The notes below the pieces were generated by a model. That model was not told the DNA's origin. It saw nothing but the letters and a program-made list of their open reading frames with translations, and did not search any database. The translations under genes were made by a program, and so were the position numbers. Positions 14,967 through 23,000 of a DNA stretch of 42,126 nucleotides are shown piece by piece. The stretch lies in IMG/VR virus record IMGVR_UViG_3300027712_000063, positions 1 to 42,126 of that record. One strand, given 5' to 3'. The stretch comes from a virus. Positions within the stretch are counted from its first letter, which is position 1, and each line of letters begins with the position of its first letter.

Positions 14967-15770
14967 TTAACAACAAACTTTCTTATAATATACATTATCT
15001 TTGATGTTATATCTTTTTTTAATTTCATCAACATCATCTTCTAAATGTTGAACCCAATCAACCATAAAGAGATTTGTATTGACTTGCTTTCCTATAAGAT
15101 ATGCTTCTTTAGCTATAAAAAATCCTTTTAGATTTAAACTTCTAATAGTTTCTGCTATTATACCAAAAAAAGATACCAATCTTACCGCAGGTATTTTTAA
15201 ATGATTGAAGTGGAAAACATGTATACCAAGTTCTCCTTTAGCATCAGTTTTATACCCCATTATAGAGTGCATAAGATCATGTTGTAATCCAAATTGTTCA
15301 GTAAATCTCATAGATGTTTTTCCATCATCCCGAACTTGTTGTCTGGTATGATATTGGTAAAGATTTTTAATTAATATTCTTTTCTTTTTTTCTCTTGGTG
15401 TTCGATAAAATGTCTTTTTTAATATGTGCATATTTACATAGGTAGGGTCGTCCCACTTATATCCAACTTCATTTTTTAAAAAATTGTAATAAGTTTTTCC
15501 TAACGTGTTATCAGGCAAGGACTTTATATATTCTACGTTAGCTAACTTTTTTTCTAATATACAAGAATTTTCAAAAAGCAATCGTCTTCCTGTAAAATCG
15601 TTAAGCATTTCTTTTTTAAATATCATACCAGTTGGCCACAAGGTTCCAGTATATAACATCAAAGCATGTCTTGCCGTAGATGTTTTAGGGTATACAACAG
15701 AATAGTATAATCCTATCAAACCATCCCACCAAGCTAATAGTAGACCATAATATCCTTTAATAAAATTCAT
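14967..15770 (-). CDS. Coq4-family protein (ubiquinone biosynthesis-like)
   Basis: This 267-aa protein carries the diagnostic Coq4 motif HDxxH-x11-E exactly: His164, Asp165, His168 and Glu180 in a helix beginning FGLQHDLMHSIMGYKTD. A second family trait, LPDNTLGKTYYNFLKN (about residues 85-100), corresponds to the LPxxTxGxxYxxFL segment of Coq4 proteins. The length is in the family range. Coq4 binds a metal at this motif and acts in coenzyme Q biosynthesis, where it has been implicated in oxidative decarboxylation at C1 of the ring. The N-terminus is hydrophobic and Trp-rich (about residues 8-27), compatible with membrane contact. It sits between a cupin-like protein and an oxygenase. Ubiquinone synthesis is inference; another metal-dependent role on a phage substrate is possible. 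Confidence 0.82.
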   Translation of the reverse strand: MNFIKGYYGLLLAWWDGLIGLYYSVVYPKTSTARHALMLYTGTLWPTGMIFKKEMLNDFTGRRLLFENSCILEKKLANVEYIKSLPDNTLGKTYYNFLKNEVGYKWDDPTYVNMHILKKTFYRTPREKKKRILIKNLYQYHTRQQVRDDGKTSMRFTEQFGLQHDLMHSIMGYKTDAKGELGIHVFHFNHLKIPAVRLVSFFGIIAETIRSLNLKGFFIAKEAYLIGKQVNTNLFMVDWVQHLEDDVDEIKKRYNIKDNVYYKKVCC

Positions 15771-15774
15771 AATA

Positions 15775-16320
15775 TTATTTCCAAATTTTTAATACGTAAC
15801 TATCTTCCATAGCTTGTATAGTTACAGGAATATTGGCTTCAACATTTATCATATTTGTTTGAGATTTTTCAACACCATTTATTAATATCTTACCACTAGC
15901 AACAAAATAATACACATTGGTATTTTGTGCTTCTAGTGTATACTCTTCATTGGCATTTAAATTGATAAGAGACCTATTGTAGATTATTTTATTTTTAGGC
16001 ATCATACAAACTATAGAGGTGTTGTCTTCCAAAGAAGACATTCTATATCTACCTGACATTCTAGAAGAAGACAAGCCTTGACCTTTAGTGAAGATATAAT
16101 CATCTAGTTTGCTAGTTTGAACTTTTACACTTCCTTGAGTTACCAAGAATATACCAGGCTGAAAGTATAAAAATTCATTAGGAGAATCTGTATATTTTGG
16201 AACCCACTCAGGCACAGGACCATCAAACCAAGTAGTATCTTTAATGATAGTTCCGTAGATTACGTTGAATGCTGGAAATTCCGTATTTTGAAAATTAGCA
16301 TAAAGTATTGGGTCTGCCAT
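15775..16320 (-). CDS. Cupin-like beta-barrel protein, unknown function (181 aa)
   Basis: This 181-aa protein was not recognised at family level. The pattern of short beta-strands, with FQPGIFLVTQGSVKVQT in the first half and YYFVASGKILINGVEK plus a C-terminal DSYVLKIWK in the second, resembles two degenerate cupin-like halves. No clear metal-binding His cluster is visible, so enzymatic activity is uncertain. It could instead be a small virion decoration or sugar-binding protein. The ATG at 16320 overlaps the upstream stop (TAATG), indicating coupled translation, and the Coq4-like gene begins four bases after its stop. Confidence 0.5.
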   Translation of the reverse strand: MADPILYANFQNTEFPAFNVIYGTIIKDTTWFDGPVPEWVPKYTDSPNEFLYFQPGIFLVTQGSVKVQTSKLDDYIFTKGQGLSSSRMSGRYRMSSLEDNTSIVCMMPKNKIIYNRSLINLNANEEYTLEAQNTNVYYFVASGKILINGVEKSQTNMINVEANIPVTIQAMEDSYVLKIWK

Positions 16321-16655
16321 TATAATATTCCTGTATTTTCTTGTTCTACATTAAATGCATTTTCAGATGCTTTCATCATTTCGTAATAAATATTAACAGT
16401 ATTAATTGAAACATCTCCAGACACAACCTCTCCTGTTTGTCCTACCAATGAAGATAGATCACTAGGATTTTTTTGTTTTTCCCATTTATCTTGTGGGGCA
16501 AATCGATCTACATATTCAGATATATTATCAAAATCTTCTGGAGCAGTTATATTTAATGAAATCCTATATAATCCTTCTGTAGTTGGAGAATATTCTACAA
16601 CCATTTGATGATTTATAGGGTCTACACTTAGTATCTTATAGATGTAATTTTCCAT
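16320..16655 (-). CDS. Small FAPQDxWEK-family protein, copy 2 (111 aa)
   Basis: This is the longer paralogue of the 89-aa product at 14060-14329. Shared features are the start MENYIYKILSVD, the segment MVVEYSP, and RFAPQDKWEKQ at about residues 51-61. Beyond that point the C-terminus is unique and about 20 residues longer. The ATG at 16655 has a strong GAGGAAA ribosome site. Function is unknown. The two copies bracket the 2OG/Coq4-like/cupin-like group, which suggests a segmental duplication or module exchange. Confidence 0.75.
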   Translation of the reverse strand: MENYIYKILSVDPINHQMVVEYSPTTEGLYRISLNITAPEDFDNISEYVDRFAPQDKWEKQKNPSDLSSLVGQTGEVVSGDVSINTVNIYYEMMKASENAFNVEQENTGIL

Positions 16656-16689
16656 GATTTCCTCTATTGGTATTTGTTTCTATATTTAG

Positions 16690-17295
16690 TTATTTAAATG
16701 CTGGTCCAGAAACCCATATAACTATTGTTTTTCTTATTCCAGAAGTTACTGGCGTTACTCTATGTAATCTAAAAGATGGAAATCCGCAAACTAATCCTCT
16801 AATTTTAGGAATAGAATCTGGAGAAGTTCCAGCTAGTATTTGTAATTCACCGCCAGTATATTGTGTAGAATCTGATAATTGTAAAACAATACTAAATTTT
16901 CTTGGAGAAATATCAGTTGGTCCACAATCTATATGATAATCATAGTGACCATTTTCTTCTCCATCATATACAGTATATTGAAAATCTTCAACAAAACCAT
17001 ATAAATCAAATTTATAAAACTGACTATTGAGTTTTCTAGTTATCCAAGCCATTCTATCATAAAACCAGCCAGTTTCTTCATTATTAACAATCCACGCTGT
17101 TTTCGACTTTCTTATTTTAGAAATATCTTCATCATTATTAGGATTTCCAACAGTAGCTTTATTTTGTTTAAGGTTTTCTTCACAGTATGCTTCTATAGTA
17201 TCAAGTTCTTTTTCAGTAAACCCATTTTCCCACGTAACGTAAGAATGGTGATCATCTATCGTAGGAGGCATTGGCGTAAAATTATATACAGACAT
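16690..17295 (-). CDS. 2OG-Fe(II) oxygenase, prolyl 4-hydroxylase-like (201 aa)
   Basis: This 201-aa protein has a complete P4H-type 2-oxoglutarate/Fe(II) active site. His121 and Asp123 in HYDYHIDCG supply HxD, GGEL follows at about 148-151, and His178 plus Arg188 in FRLHRVTPVTSGIRKTIVIW supply the distal His and the 2OG-binding Arg. Such enzymes hydroxylate protein side chains (Pro, Lys, Asp) or small molecules. The gene is downstream in the same tightly packed run as the collagen-like glycine-rich protein, which is an attractive but unproven substrate. The ATG at 17295 overlaps the upstream stop (TAATG). Confidence 0.9.
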   Translation of the reverse strand: MSVYNFTPMPPTIDDHHSYVTWENGFTEKELDTIEAYCEENLKQNKATVGNPNNDEDISKIRKSKTAWIVNNEETGWFYDRMAWITRKLNSQFYKFDLYGFVEDFQYTVYDGEENGHYDYHIDCGPTDISPRKFSIVLQLSDSTQYTGGELQILAGTSPDSIPKIRGLVCGFPSFRLHRVTPVTSGIRKTIVIWVSGPAFK

Positions 17296-18032
17296 TACTT
17301 TATCTTCTTGTGTAAATTATCTCTATAAAGAGATTCATGTACACTATTTCTAATTGTTCTTACTTTTCCTGTAGCAGAAATTTCTTTGTCGTTAAATTCT
17401 CTGCTTCTATGAGATGTCAACAAATTATCTTTTTTAATAGGAATGACTTGAACTAATGGAGTACCAGCTTCAATCAATCCAGAAAAATTTGGTTGATTGA
17501 ATGTGAAGGGAAAGTTTACATACTCTTCACCATAGTATGGATAATCTACTGTTCCTGACATACATGTAAATCTAGGATCATACCTATTCAAAGGAGGCAA
17601 GAAAATTAATGAATATTCTGGTGGAGTTTTAATCATCCAATAATTTAAAAATTTCATTGGAGGCTTAGGGTCCAAAGGATTTGGAGATTTTTCAGATGAA
17701 ATTTGTTCTTTGTTATGATTTTCTACCATTGGCTTATAGAATTTAGATTCATATGTTAAACCAGAACACTCCTCATTTACTACAAATTGAACGTCTGCTG
17801 CCAACGGAATTATATATCCCAGCAGCATAGAATCTAAGAATGGCATACATCTTTTGATAGTGCCTGTTTGGAAACCTTTATTACCAGTTTTTGGAGGCAA
17901 TGCCTTAAACCAATCTGGGATATGTTTTCCTGAAGGATATGGAGCAGGTATTACTCCAAAATCTTCTTTAGAACATAAAAATTCAATTTCATCATTTTTA
18001 AACACACTTTTAAACATATTATATTTTCTCAC
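17295..18032 (-). CDS. DUF6065-like protein (245 aa)
   Basis: This 245-aa soluble protein resembles the DUF6065 group found in aquatic phages and some bacteria. Recognisable parts are IPAPYPSGKHIPDWFKALPP near the N-terminus and KRCMPFLDSMLLGYIIPLAA at about residues 60-79, followed by WMIKTPPEYSLIFLPPLNR and GTPLVQVIPIKKD. Its biochemical role is not known. The assigned start is a GTG at 18032 overlapping the upstream stop (TAGTG); an in-frame ATG at 18017 is an equally reasonable start. It is followed by the P4H-like oxygenase with a TAATG overlap, and such genes often travel with oxygenases in phage genomes. Confidence 0.65.
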   Translation of the reverse strand: MRKYNMFKSVFKNDEIEFLCSKEDFGVIPAPYPSGKHIPDWFKALPPKTGNKGFQTGTIKRCMPFLDSMLLGYIIPLAADVQFVVNEECSGLTYESKFYKPMVENHNKEQISSEKSPNPLDPKPPMKFLNYWMIKTPPEYSLIFLPPLNRYDPRFTCMSGTVDYPYYGEEYVNFPFTFNQPNFSGLIEAGTPLVQVIPIKKDNLLTSHRSREFNDKEISATGKVRTIRNSVHESLYRDNLHKKIK

Positions 18033-18229
18033 TAATTTTGGTTATTGCCAGCCTTATAATATATATTGCCTTCATTTACCTCTTGTATGCAACGATCTAC
18101 TTCTTTTTTTCCTCGAAGTATATGATCATCGTGCAAATTCAATTGGGTATTATTATTTATCCAATCTCTCTGGTACTGTGGTAATTTGTCGAAACATGCC
18201 ATAACACATCGCAGTCTGACATAATCCAT
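18032..18229 (-). CDS. Small 65-aa protein of unknown function
   Basis: This 65-aa protein begins MDYVRLRCVMACFDKLPQYQ and is basic/polar towards its C-terminus; it was not recognised. The ATG at 18229 shares its A with the stop of the glycine-rich gene (TAATG), and its own stop overlaps the GTG start of the next gene. A longer TTG-initiated form from 18238 is possible but less likely. Tight overlap on both sides argues that it is real and co-translated. Confidence 0.6.
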   Translation of the reverse strand: MDYVRLRCVMACFDKLPQYQRDWINNNTQLNLHDDHILRGKKEVDRCIQEVNEGNIYYKAGNNQN

Positions 18230-19692
18230 TAAGACCAAGCAGCCGTAATTTGTCCTGCTGATCCTCCAGAGCCTATAGTAACTGCAATTATTTGATACGG
18301 ACGAACATCTACTGAAACGTTATTTGTTGGAGCAGTGCCACCAGTGCCTCCTGCTCCTCCAGGACCACCCGCTGCGCCAGGATTACCTGCTCCGCCAGCA
18401 TTAGCTACTGATGGGTTTCCTGCGCCACCAGGACCTCCCGCTGTACCAGCGTTTCCTGCGCCGCCAGGATTAGCTACTGAAGGATTAGCGGCAGTTGCTC
18501 CTGTACCATTTGCGCCAATATTACCCGCTGCACCCGTGTTACCAGCACCACCCGCAGTCGCTGCTGTAGTTGTACCGTTAGTAGAATTATAAAATCCTTT
18601 TACTCCAGCATTTCCTCCATTTCCACTATATGTAGTGCCAGCGGTTCCATTGATTCCGTCAACTGTATTGTTGAAACCTCCGCCACCGCCTCCGCCACCG
18701 CCGCCTTGTCCGCCAGCATTTCCAGCAGTCAATCCTACATTACCTGCTGATCCGCCTGTAGCGTTTGTTGCAGTACCAGCAGCGCCTCCAGTACCATTTG
18801 TACCAGTGGTTCCAGCAGTACCGCCATTACCATTTGTTGCAGTACCAGCAGCGCCACCGCCGCCATTATTGCCAATAGTTCCTGCGTTGCCTCCAGTTCC
18901 CCCTGTTCCTCCAGAAAAATTGGATGCTCCAAATACAGAAGCATTACCAGCATTACCAGCAGGACCAGCAGTTCCAACGGCAGCACCTGTACCTGCATTT
19001 CCTACGTTTCCATTAGCAGCACCTGTTCCTGGATTTCCAACAGTTCCATCAGCAGCGCCTGTTCCAGCATTTCCAGCAGTTCCAGAAGCAGCGCCAGTTC
19101 CTGGAGTACCATCAGTACCTGGTGTGGCAGCGCCTCCAGCATTTCCTGCTGTACCCGATCCGCCGCCACCACCGCCGCCACCATAAGAGGTTGGTCCTTT
19201 AAAGCTAAAAACACCGCCAGCACCTCCTGCGCCTCCTCCTGGACTTCCTCCTGCTCCACCTGTTCCTCCTCCAGCGTTTCCTTGACCTGCTGATCCTCCT
19301 GGATTACCAGCCGTGCCACCTGGAACGGCGGCACTAGTATATCCAGGACCAGCTCCGCCACCATTGCCTCCAGCACCACCAGTACCAGCATTGCCTCTAA
19401 CGCCATTATTACCAGCAGTTCCAGCATTACCGACAGTTCCTGGATTACCAGCGTTACCAGTACTTCTATTTCCAGGATTGCCAGAACCACCAATATTTCC
19501 AGCAGTTCCAGGATTTCCCGATCCACCAATATTTCCAGCAGTTCCTGGATTACCAGCAGTTCCTGCATTTCCTTGACCGCCTCTACCAGTTACAGATAAT
19601 CTATAAATGCCAGCAGGAACTGTAAAATTTCCTGAAGCATTTATTACTGTTGATCCTGGAGCGGGTTTAGATATAAAGTGGCCAAGAGGCAT
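18229..19692 (-). CDS. Glycine-rich collagen-like adhesin / fibre protein (487 aa)
   Basis: This is an extreme-composition protein: residues of about 36-460 are dominated by Gly, Ala, Asn and Thr in GXY-like triplets such as GNPGTAGNIGGS, with runs of seven or more Gly. The N-terminal VPAGIYRLSVTGRGGQG is the usual entry into phage glycine-rich domains, and the C-terminal PYQIIAVTIGSGGSAG is the usual exit. Such sequences fold as polyglycine type II helices in T4-superfamily gp38 adhesins, or as collagen-like triple helices. A receptor-binding tip or spacer role is likely. Many Pro residues sit immediately before Gly (NPG), the site used by prolyl hydroxylases. The ATG at 19692 follows AGGAAG. 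Confidence 0.82.
   Translation of the reverse strand: MPLGHFISKPAPGSTVINASGNFTVPAGIYRLSVTGRGGQGNAGTAGNPGTAGNIGGSGNPGTAGNIGGSGNPGNRSTGNAGNPGTVGNAGTAGNNGVRGNAGTGGAGGNGGGAGPGYTSAAVPGGTAGNPGGSAGQGNAGGGTGGAGGSPGGGAGGAGGVFSFKGPTSYGGGGGGGGSGTAGNAGGAATPGTDGTPGTGAASGTAGNAGTGAADGTVGNPGTGAANGNVGNAGTGAAVGTAGPAGNAGNASVFGASNFSGGTGGTGGNAGTIGNNGGGGAAGTATNGNGGTAGTTGTNGTGGAAGTATNATGGSAGNVGLTAGNAGGQGGGGGGGGGGFNNTVDGINGTAGTTYSGNGGNAGVKGFYNSTNGTTTAATAGGAGNTGAAGNIGANGTGATAANPSVANPGGAGNAGTAGGPGGAGNPSVANAGGAGNPGAAGGPGGAGGTGGTAPTNNVSVDVRPYQIIAVTIGSGGSAGQITAAWS
18330..19600 (-). repeat. Collagen-like / polyglycine coding repeats
   Basis: A long run of short DNA repeats encodes GNAGTAGNPG-like triplets and polyglycine tracts (densest around 18675-18715 and 19150-19185). 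The stretch is visibly richer in G and C than its neighbours because of glycine and alanine codons. It is a likely site of slippage and length variation. Confidence 0.8.
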
Positions 19693-19693
19693 A

Positions 19694-20035
19694 TTATCTT
19701 CCTAACGCATAAAGTTCTAGTAGATTGGAATCTTTAATTTCATTTAATCCATACAAAAGAACTCTTGGATAATAAGCAGGAGAAAGGTCGTCATGTATTT
19801 CAGTATAAATGACAAATGGAAATTTTTCAAATACATGTTGTCCATCAGCAAACACCCATGTTCCCAACGGAACAAAGTTTAAATGATGTTCTTCTGGTAT
19901 AGGATAATTTAAATTTGTATATTTTATGTCAAGACTGTTCATAAACGCTTTAGCATCTACACTTTCAGTCTGTTCGTTTTTTTCTTCTTGTATATCTGTA
20001 TACAAGTAAATGTCGTCAATTTTAATAATAGCCAT
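19694..20035 (-). CDS. Conserved phage-like protein of unknown function (113 aa)
   Basis: This 113-aa acidic protein was not recognised with certainty. The middle has an HLNFVPLGTWVFADGQHVFE segment followed by FPFVIYTEIHDDLSPAYYP and VLLYGLNEI, a pattern I associate with small proteins of T4-like aquatic phages, but no function is known. It has no signal peptide or membrane segment. A strong AAAGGAG ribosome site precedes the ATG at 20035, and it lies between the giant fibre and the glycine-rich protein, so an assembly role in fibre formation is conceivable. Confidence 0.65.
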   Translation of the reverse strand: MAIIKIDDIYLYTDIQEEKNEQTESVDAKAFMNSLDIKYTNLNYPIPEEHHLNFVPLGTWVFADGQHVFEKFPFVIYTEIHDDLSPAYYPRVLLYGLNEIKDSNLLELYALGR

Positions 20036-20053
20036 TTTGTCTCCTTTCTTTTA

Positions 20054-23000
20054 TTAACCAGTATTCGATAAAGCAACGCCAGCAAAATAATTTGTACCGC
20101 CATCGACCGTAAAGAATGATAATATATCAGTTTTATTTGCAGTAGTAGATAGAGTTGGTGTAACTGAATTTGGCCATTTTACGGATGCAGGGAAAGTTAT
20201 AACTCTAGAGCCAGTAGCATCCTGTTTAGCAAGAATTGTAAGCGTATAAGCATTTCCTGTTGCTGGAGGATTACTAAATGTTAACGTAATGGATGCATTT
20301 GCCAATGTTAGATTGTATATGTTTGTTGTAGACAAATCTAAAGTTTGAGTAGTTGTAGATATACTTAAAGTATTAACAAATTCTTTGTATGCTTTAAGTT
20401 TAGGACTTTCAACAACGTTATTTGACATAACAATATTAGCACTATGTGTCAACACGCCTGTAAGAGTAAATGCTCCAGAAGTATTTACCGTAGTAGAGGG
20501 TAATTGCGCTGCTGGTAATGTTCCAGTTGCAATATTGGTAGCGTTGGTATAATATGCACCGTTTTGACTGTTCAATAGAGCGGCATTAGCAGCGTTGGTA
20601 GCATTTGTAGCTGTACCATTAATTCCTAATCCGTTAGTAGAATTAGCAAATCCTAATGCTGGTAACTGTGCTGCTGGTAAAGTACCAGTTGCAATGTTTG
20701 TTGCATTGGTATAATATGCACCGTTTTGGCTGTTTAATAGAGCGGCATTAGCAGCATTTGTTGCAGTGGCTGCAAGACCACTAATTCCTAATCCGTTAGT
20801 AGAATTAGCAAATCCTAATGCTGGTAATTGTGTTTCTGGTAATGTTCCAGTTGCAATGTTTGTTGCATTGGTATAGAATGCTGGAAGGTTTCCGCCCAAC
20901 TGAGCAGCATTAGTTGCAGTAGCAGCAAGACCACTAATAGCAAGACCATTGGTAGCATTAGCAAATCCTAATGCTGGTAACTGGGCTGCTGGTAATGTTC
21001 CAGTTGCAATGTTTGTTGCATTTGTATAGTATGCGCCGTTTTGGCTGTTTAATAATGCGGCATTTGCAGCGTTAGTAGCATTTGTAGCTGTACCGTTGAT
21101 TCCTAATCCATTAGTTGAGTTTGCAAATGATAATGCTGGTAACTGGGCTGCTGGTAAAGTACCAGTTGCAATGTTTGTAGCGTTGGTATAATAAGACGCA
21201 GCTTGTCCGTTAAGATTTGTAGCATTACTAGAAGTACCACTATAAACAGTACTATTGACTGTTGCTGTTGCTGTAGTATTAACAAACGATATAGTTGTTG
21301 AGTTGGCAATTACGTTTGACGTTGTAGTATTACCAACCGATAGAACTGCTGTGGTGTTACCAACTAATACAACATTAGCAGCATATGTATGAACGCCAGT
21401 TAATGTAAATGTACCAGAGGTGTTTACTGTAGTAGAAGGTAGCTGGGCTGCTGGTAAAGTACCAGCCGTAATGTTTGTTGCATTAGTATAGTATGCTGGG
21501 AGGTTTCCGCCCAACTGAGCAGCATCAGTTGCAGTGGCCGCAAGACCACTAATACCTAATCCGTTAGTAGAGTTTGCGAAGGCTAATGCTGGCAATCGGG
21601 CTGCTGGTAAAGTACCAGTTGCAATGTTTGTTGCATTGGTATAATAAGCCGCAGCCTGTCCATTAAGATTTGTAGCATTACTAGAAGTACCAGAATAAAC
21701 AGTAGAGTTAACTGTTGCAGTTGCAGTAGCATTAACAAATGATATAGTTGTTGAGTTGGCAATTACGTTTGACGTTGTAGTATTACCAACCGATAGAACT
21801 GCTGTGGTGTTACCAACTAATACAACATTAGCAGCTATTGTATATCCGCCAGCCGTAACAAAGGCTGTCGCATTACTATATGCTGTGGCAGCTTTGGAAG
21901 TTGCATCAGAAGCAGCAACCGAAACAGCATTAGTATATGCGGTTGCGGCATTAGAAGCAGCATTTCCTTGAACAACAGCTAGAGATAATCCGCCAAAATT
22001 GGTTGAGTTATTTGATGTTCCAGAGAATGCTGTAGAGTTGATAGTGCCAGTAGCGCCAGTACCAGTAATGGTAATTGTTGGAGTAACAGTGTTGGCAGTT
22101 ATTGCAGTATTGACTGTTGCGTTTCCCACAGCGAAAGAAGTAGCAATATTGATTGATGCTGGAAGATATACAGTTCCCAAGGTTCCAGCAACAATATTTG
22201 TAGCGTTGGTATAGTATGAAGGAAGGTTTCCGCCTAACTGAGCAGAAGTTGTTGCACTAGCCGCAAGACCACTAAATGCTGTTGGAGTGAGTGTTGTAAA
22301 GATACTAGCATTACCAATAGTAATTGTGGATGAGTTTGATGTCACACCATTAGAAGTGGCGTTGATAGTACTGATATTAAATCCAGTTGCGACATTGATA
22401 GTAGCAGGAAGTCTTGCAGTTACTAATGTACCGCTGCTGATATTGTCGGCGTTGGTATAGTAAGCACCATTCTGTCCATTTAATAGTGTAGCATTAGCAG
22501 AAGTTCCGCTGAATGAAGTAGCATTGATAGTTGAAGAACCACCAGTACCATTAATAGTAATAGTTCCAGTGACAGAGTTGGAAGTTATTGTAGTATTGAC
22601 AGTAGCATTACCAACTGATACACTTCCATTTGCAGTAATAGCAGCAGCCAAAATTGTTCTACTGGAAGTTACGTCCCTTGAACTGACATCTCCACTAATA
22701 ACAGAAATACTACCAACATTTACAGTTAACGAAGCGCCATTTAGTGTAAATGCACTATTAACAGTAAGAGTATTCGATATCATTACTGTATTTGCAAAAG
22801 TAATTGTATTTGAAAACGTTGCTTGTGTTGTAGCAAAAATTGGTGTTGCGCCAAGAGCAGTAGTAACATCAGCAGAGGTTAAAGTTACTGCACCAGATCG
22901 AGTATTAAAGGTTGTTACACCAGTGACAGCAGCGGCAATATTAGCGGCAGCAGTTACCCGTCCTTTGGCATCAACTGTTACTGATGCATAGTGAGACGCA

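Noticed and set aside
18154-18161. GATAAATA on the minus strand inside the 65-aa gene
   Set aside because: It is over 120 nt from the next start, unlike the 28-37 nt spacing of the other candidates; a chance match in AT-rich coding DNA is likely.
18335-19576. Proline-rich plus-strand open frames opposite the glycine-rich gene
   Set aside because: Glycine codons GGN read as proline CCN on the other strand; the minus-strand frame has a start, ribosome site and standard glycine-rich domain ends.
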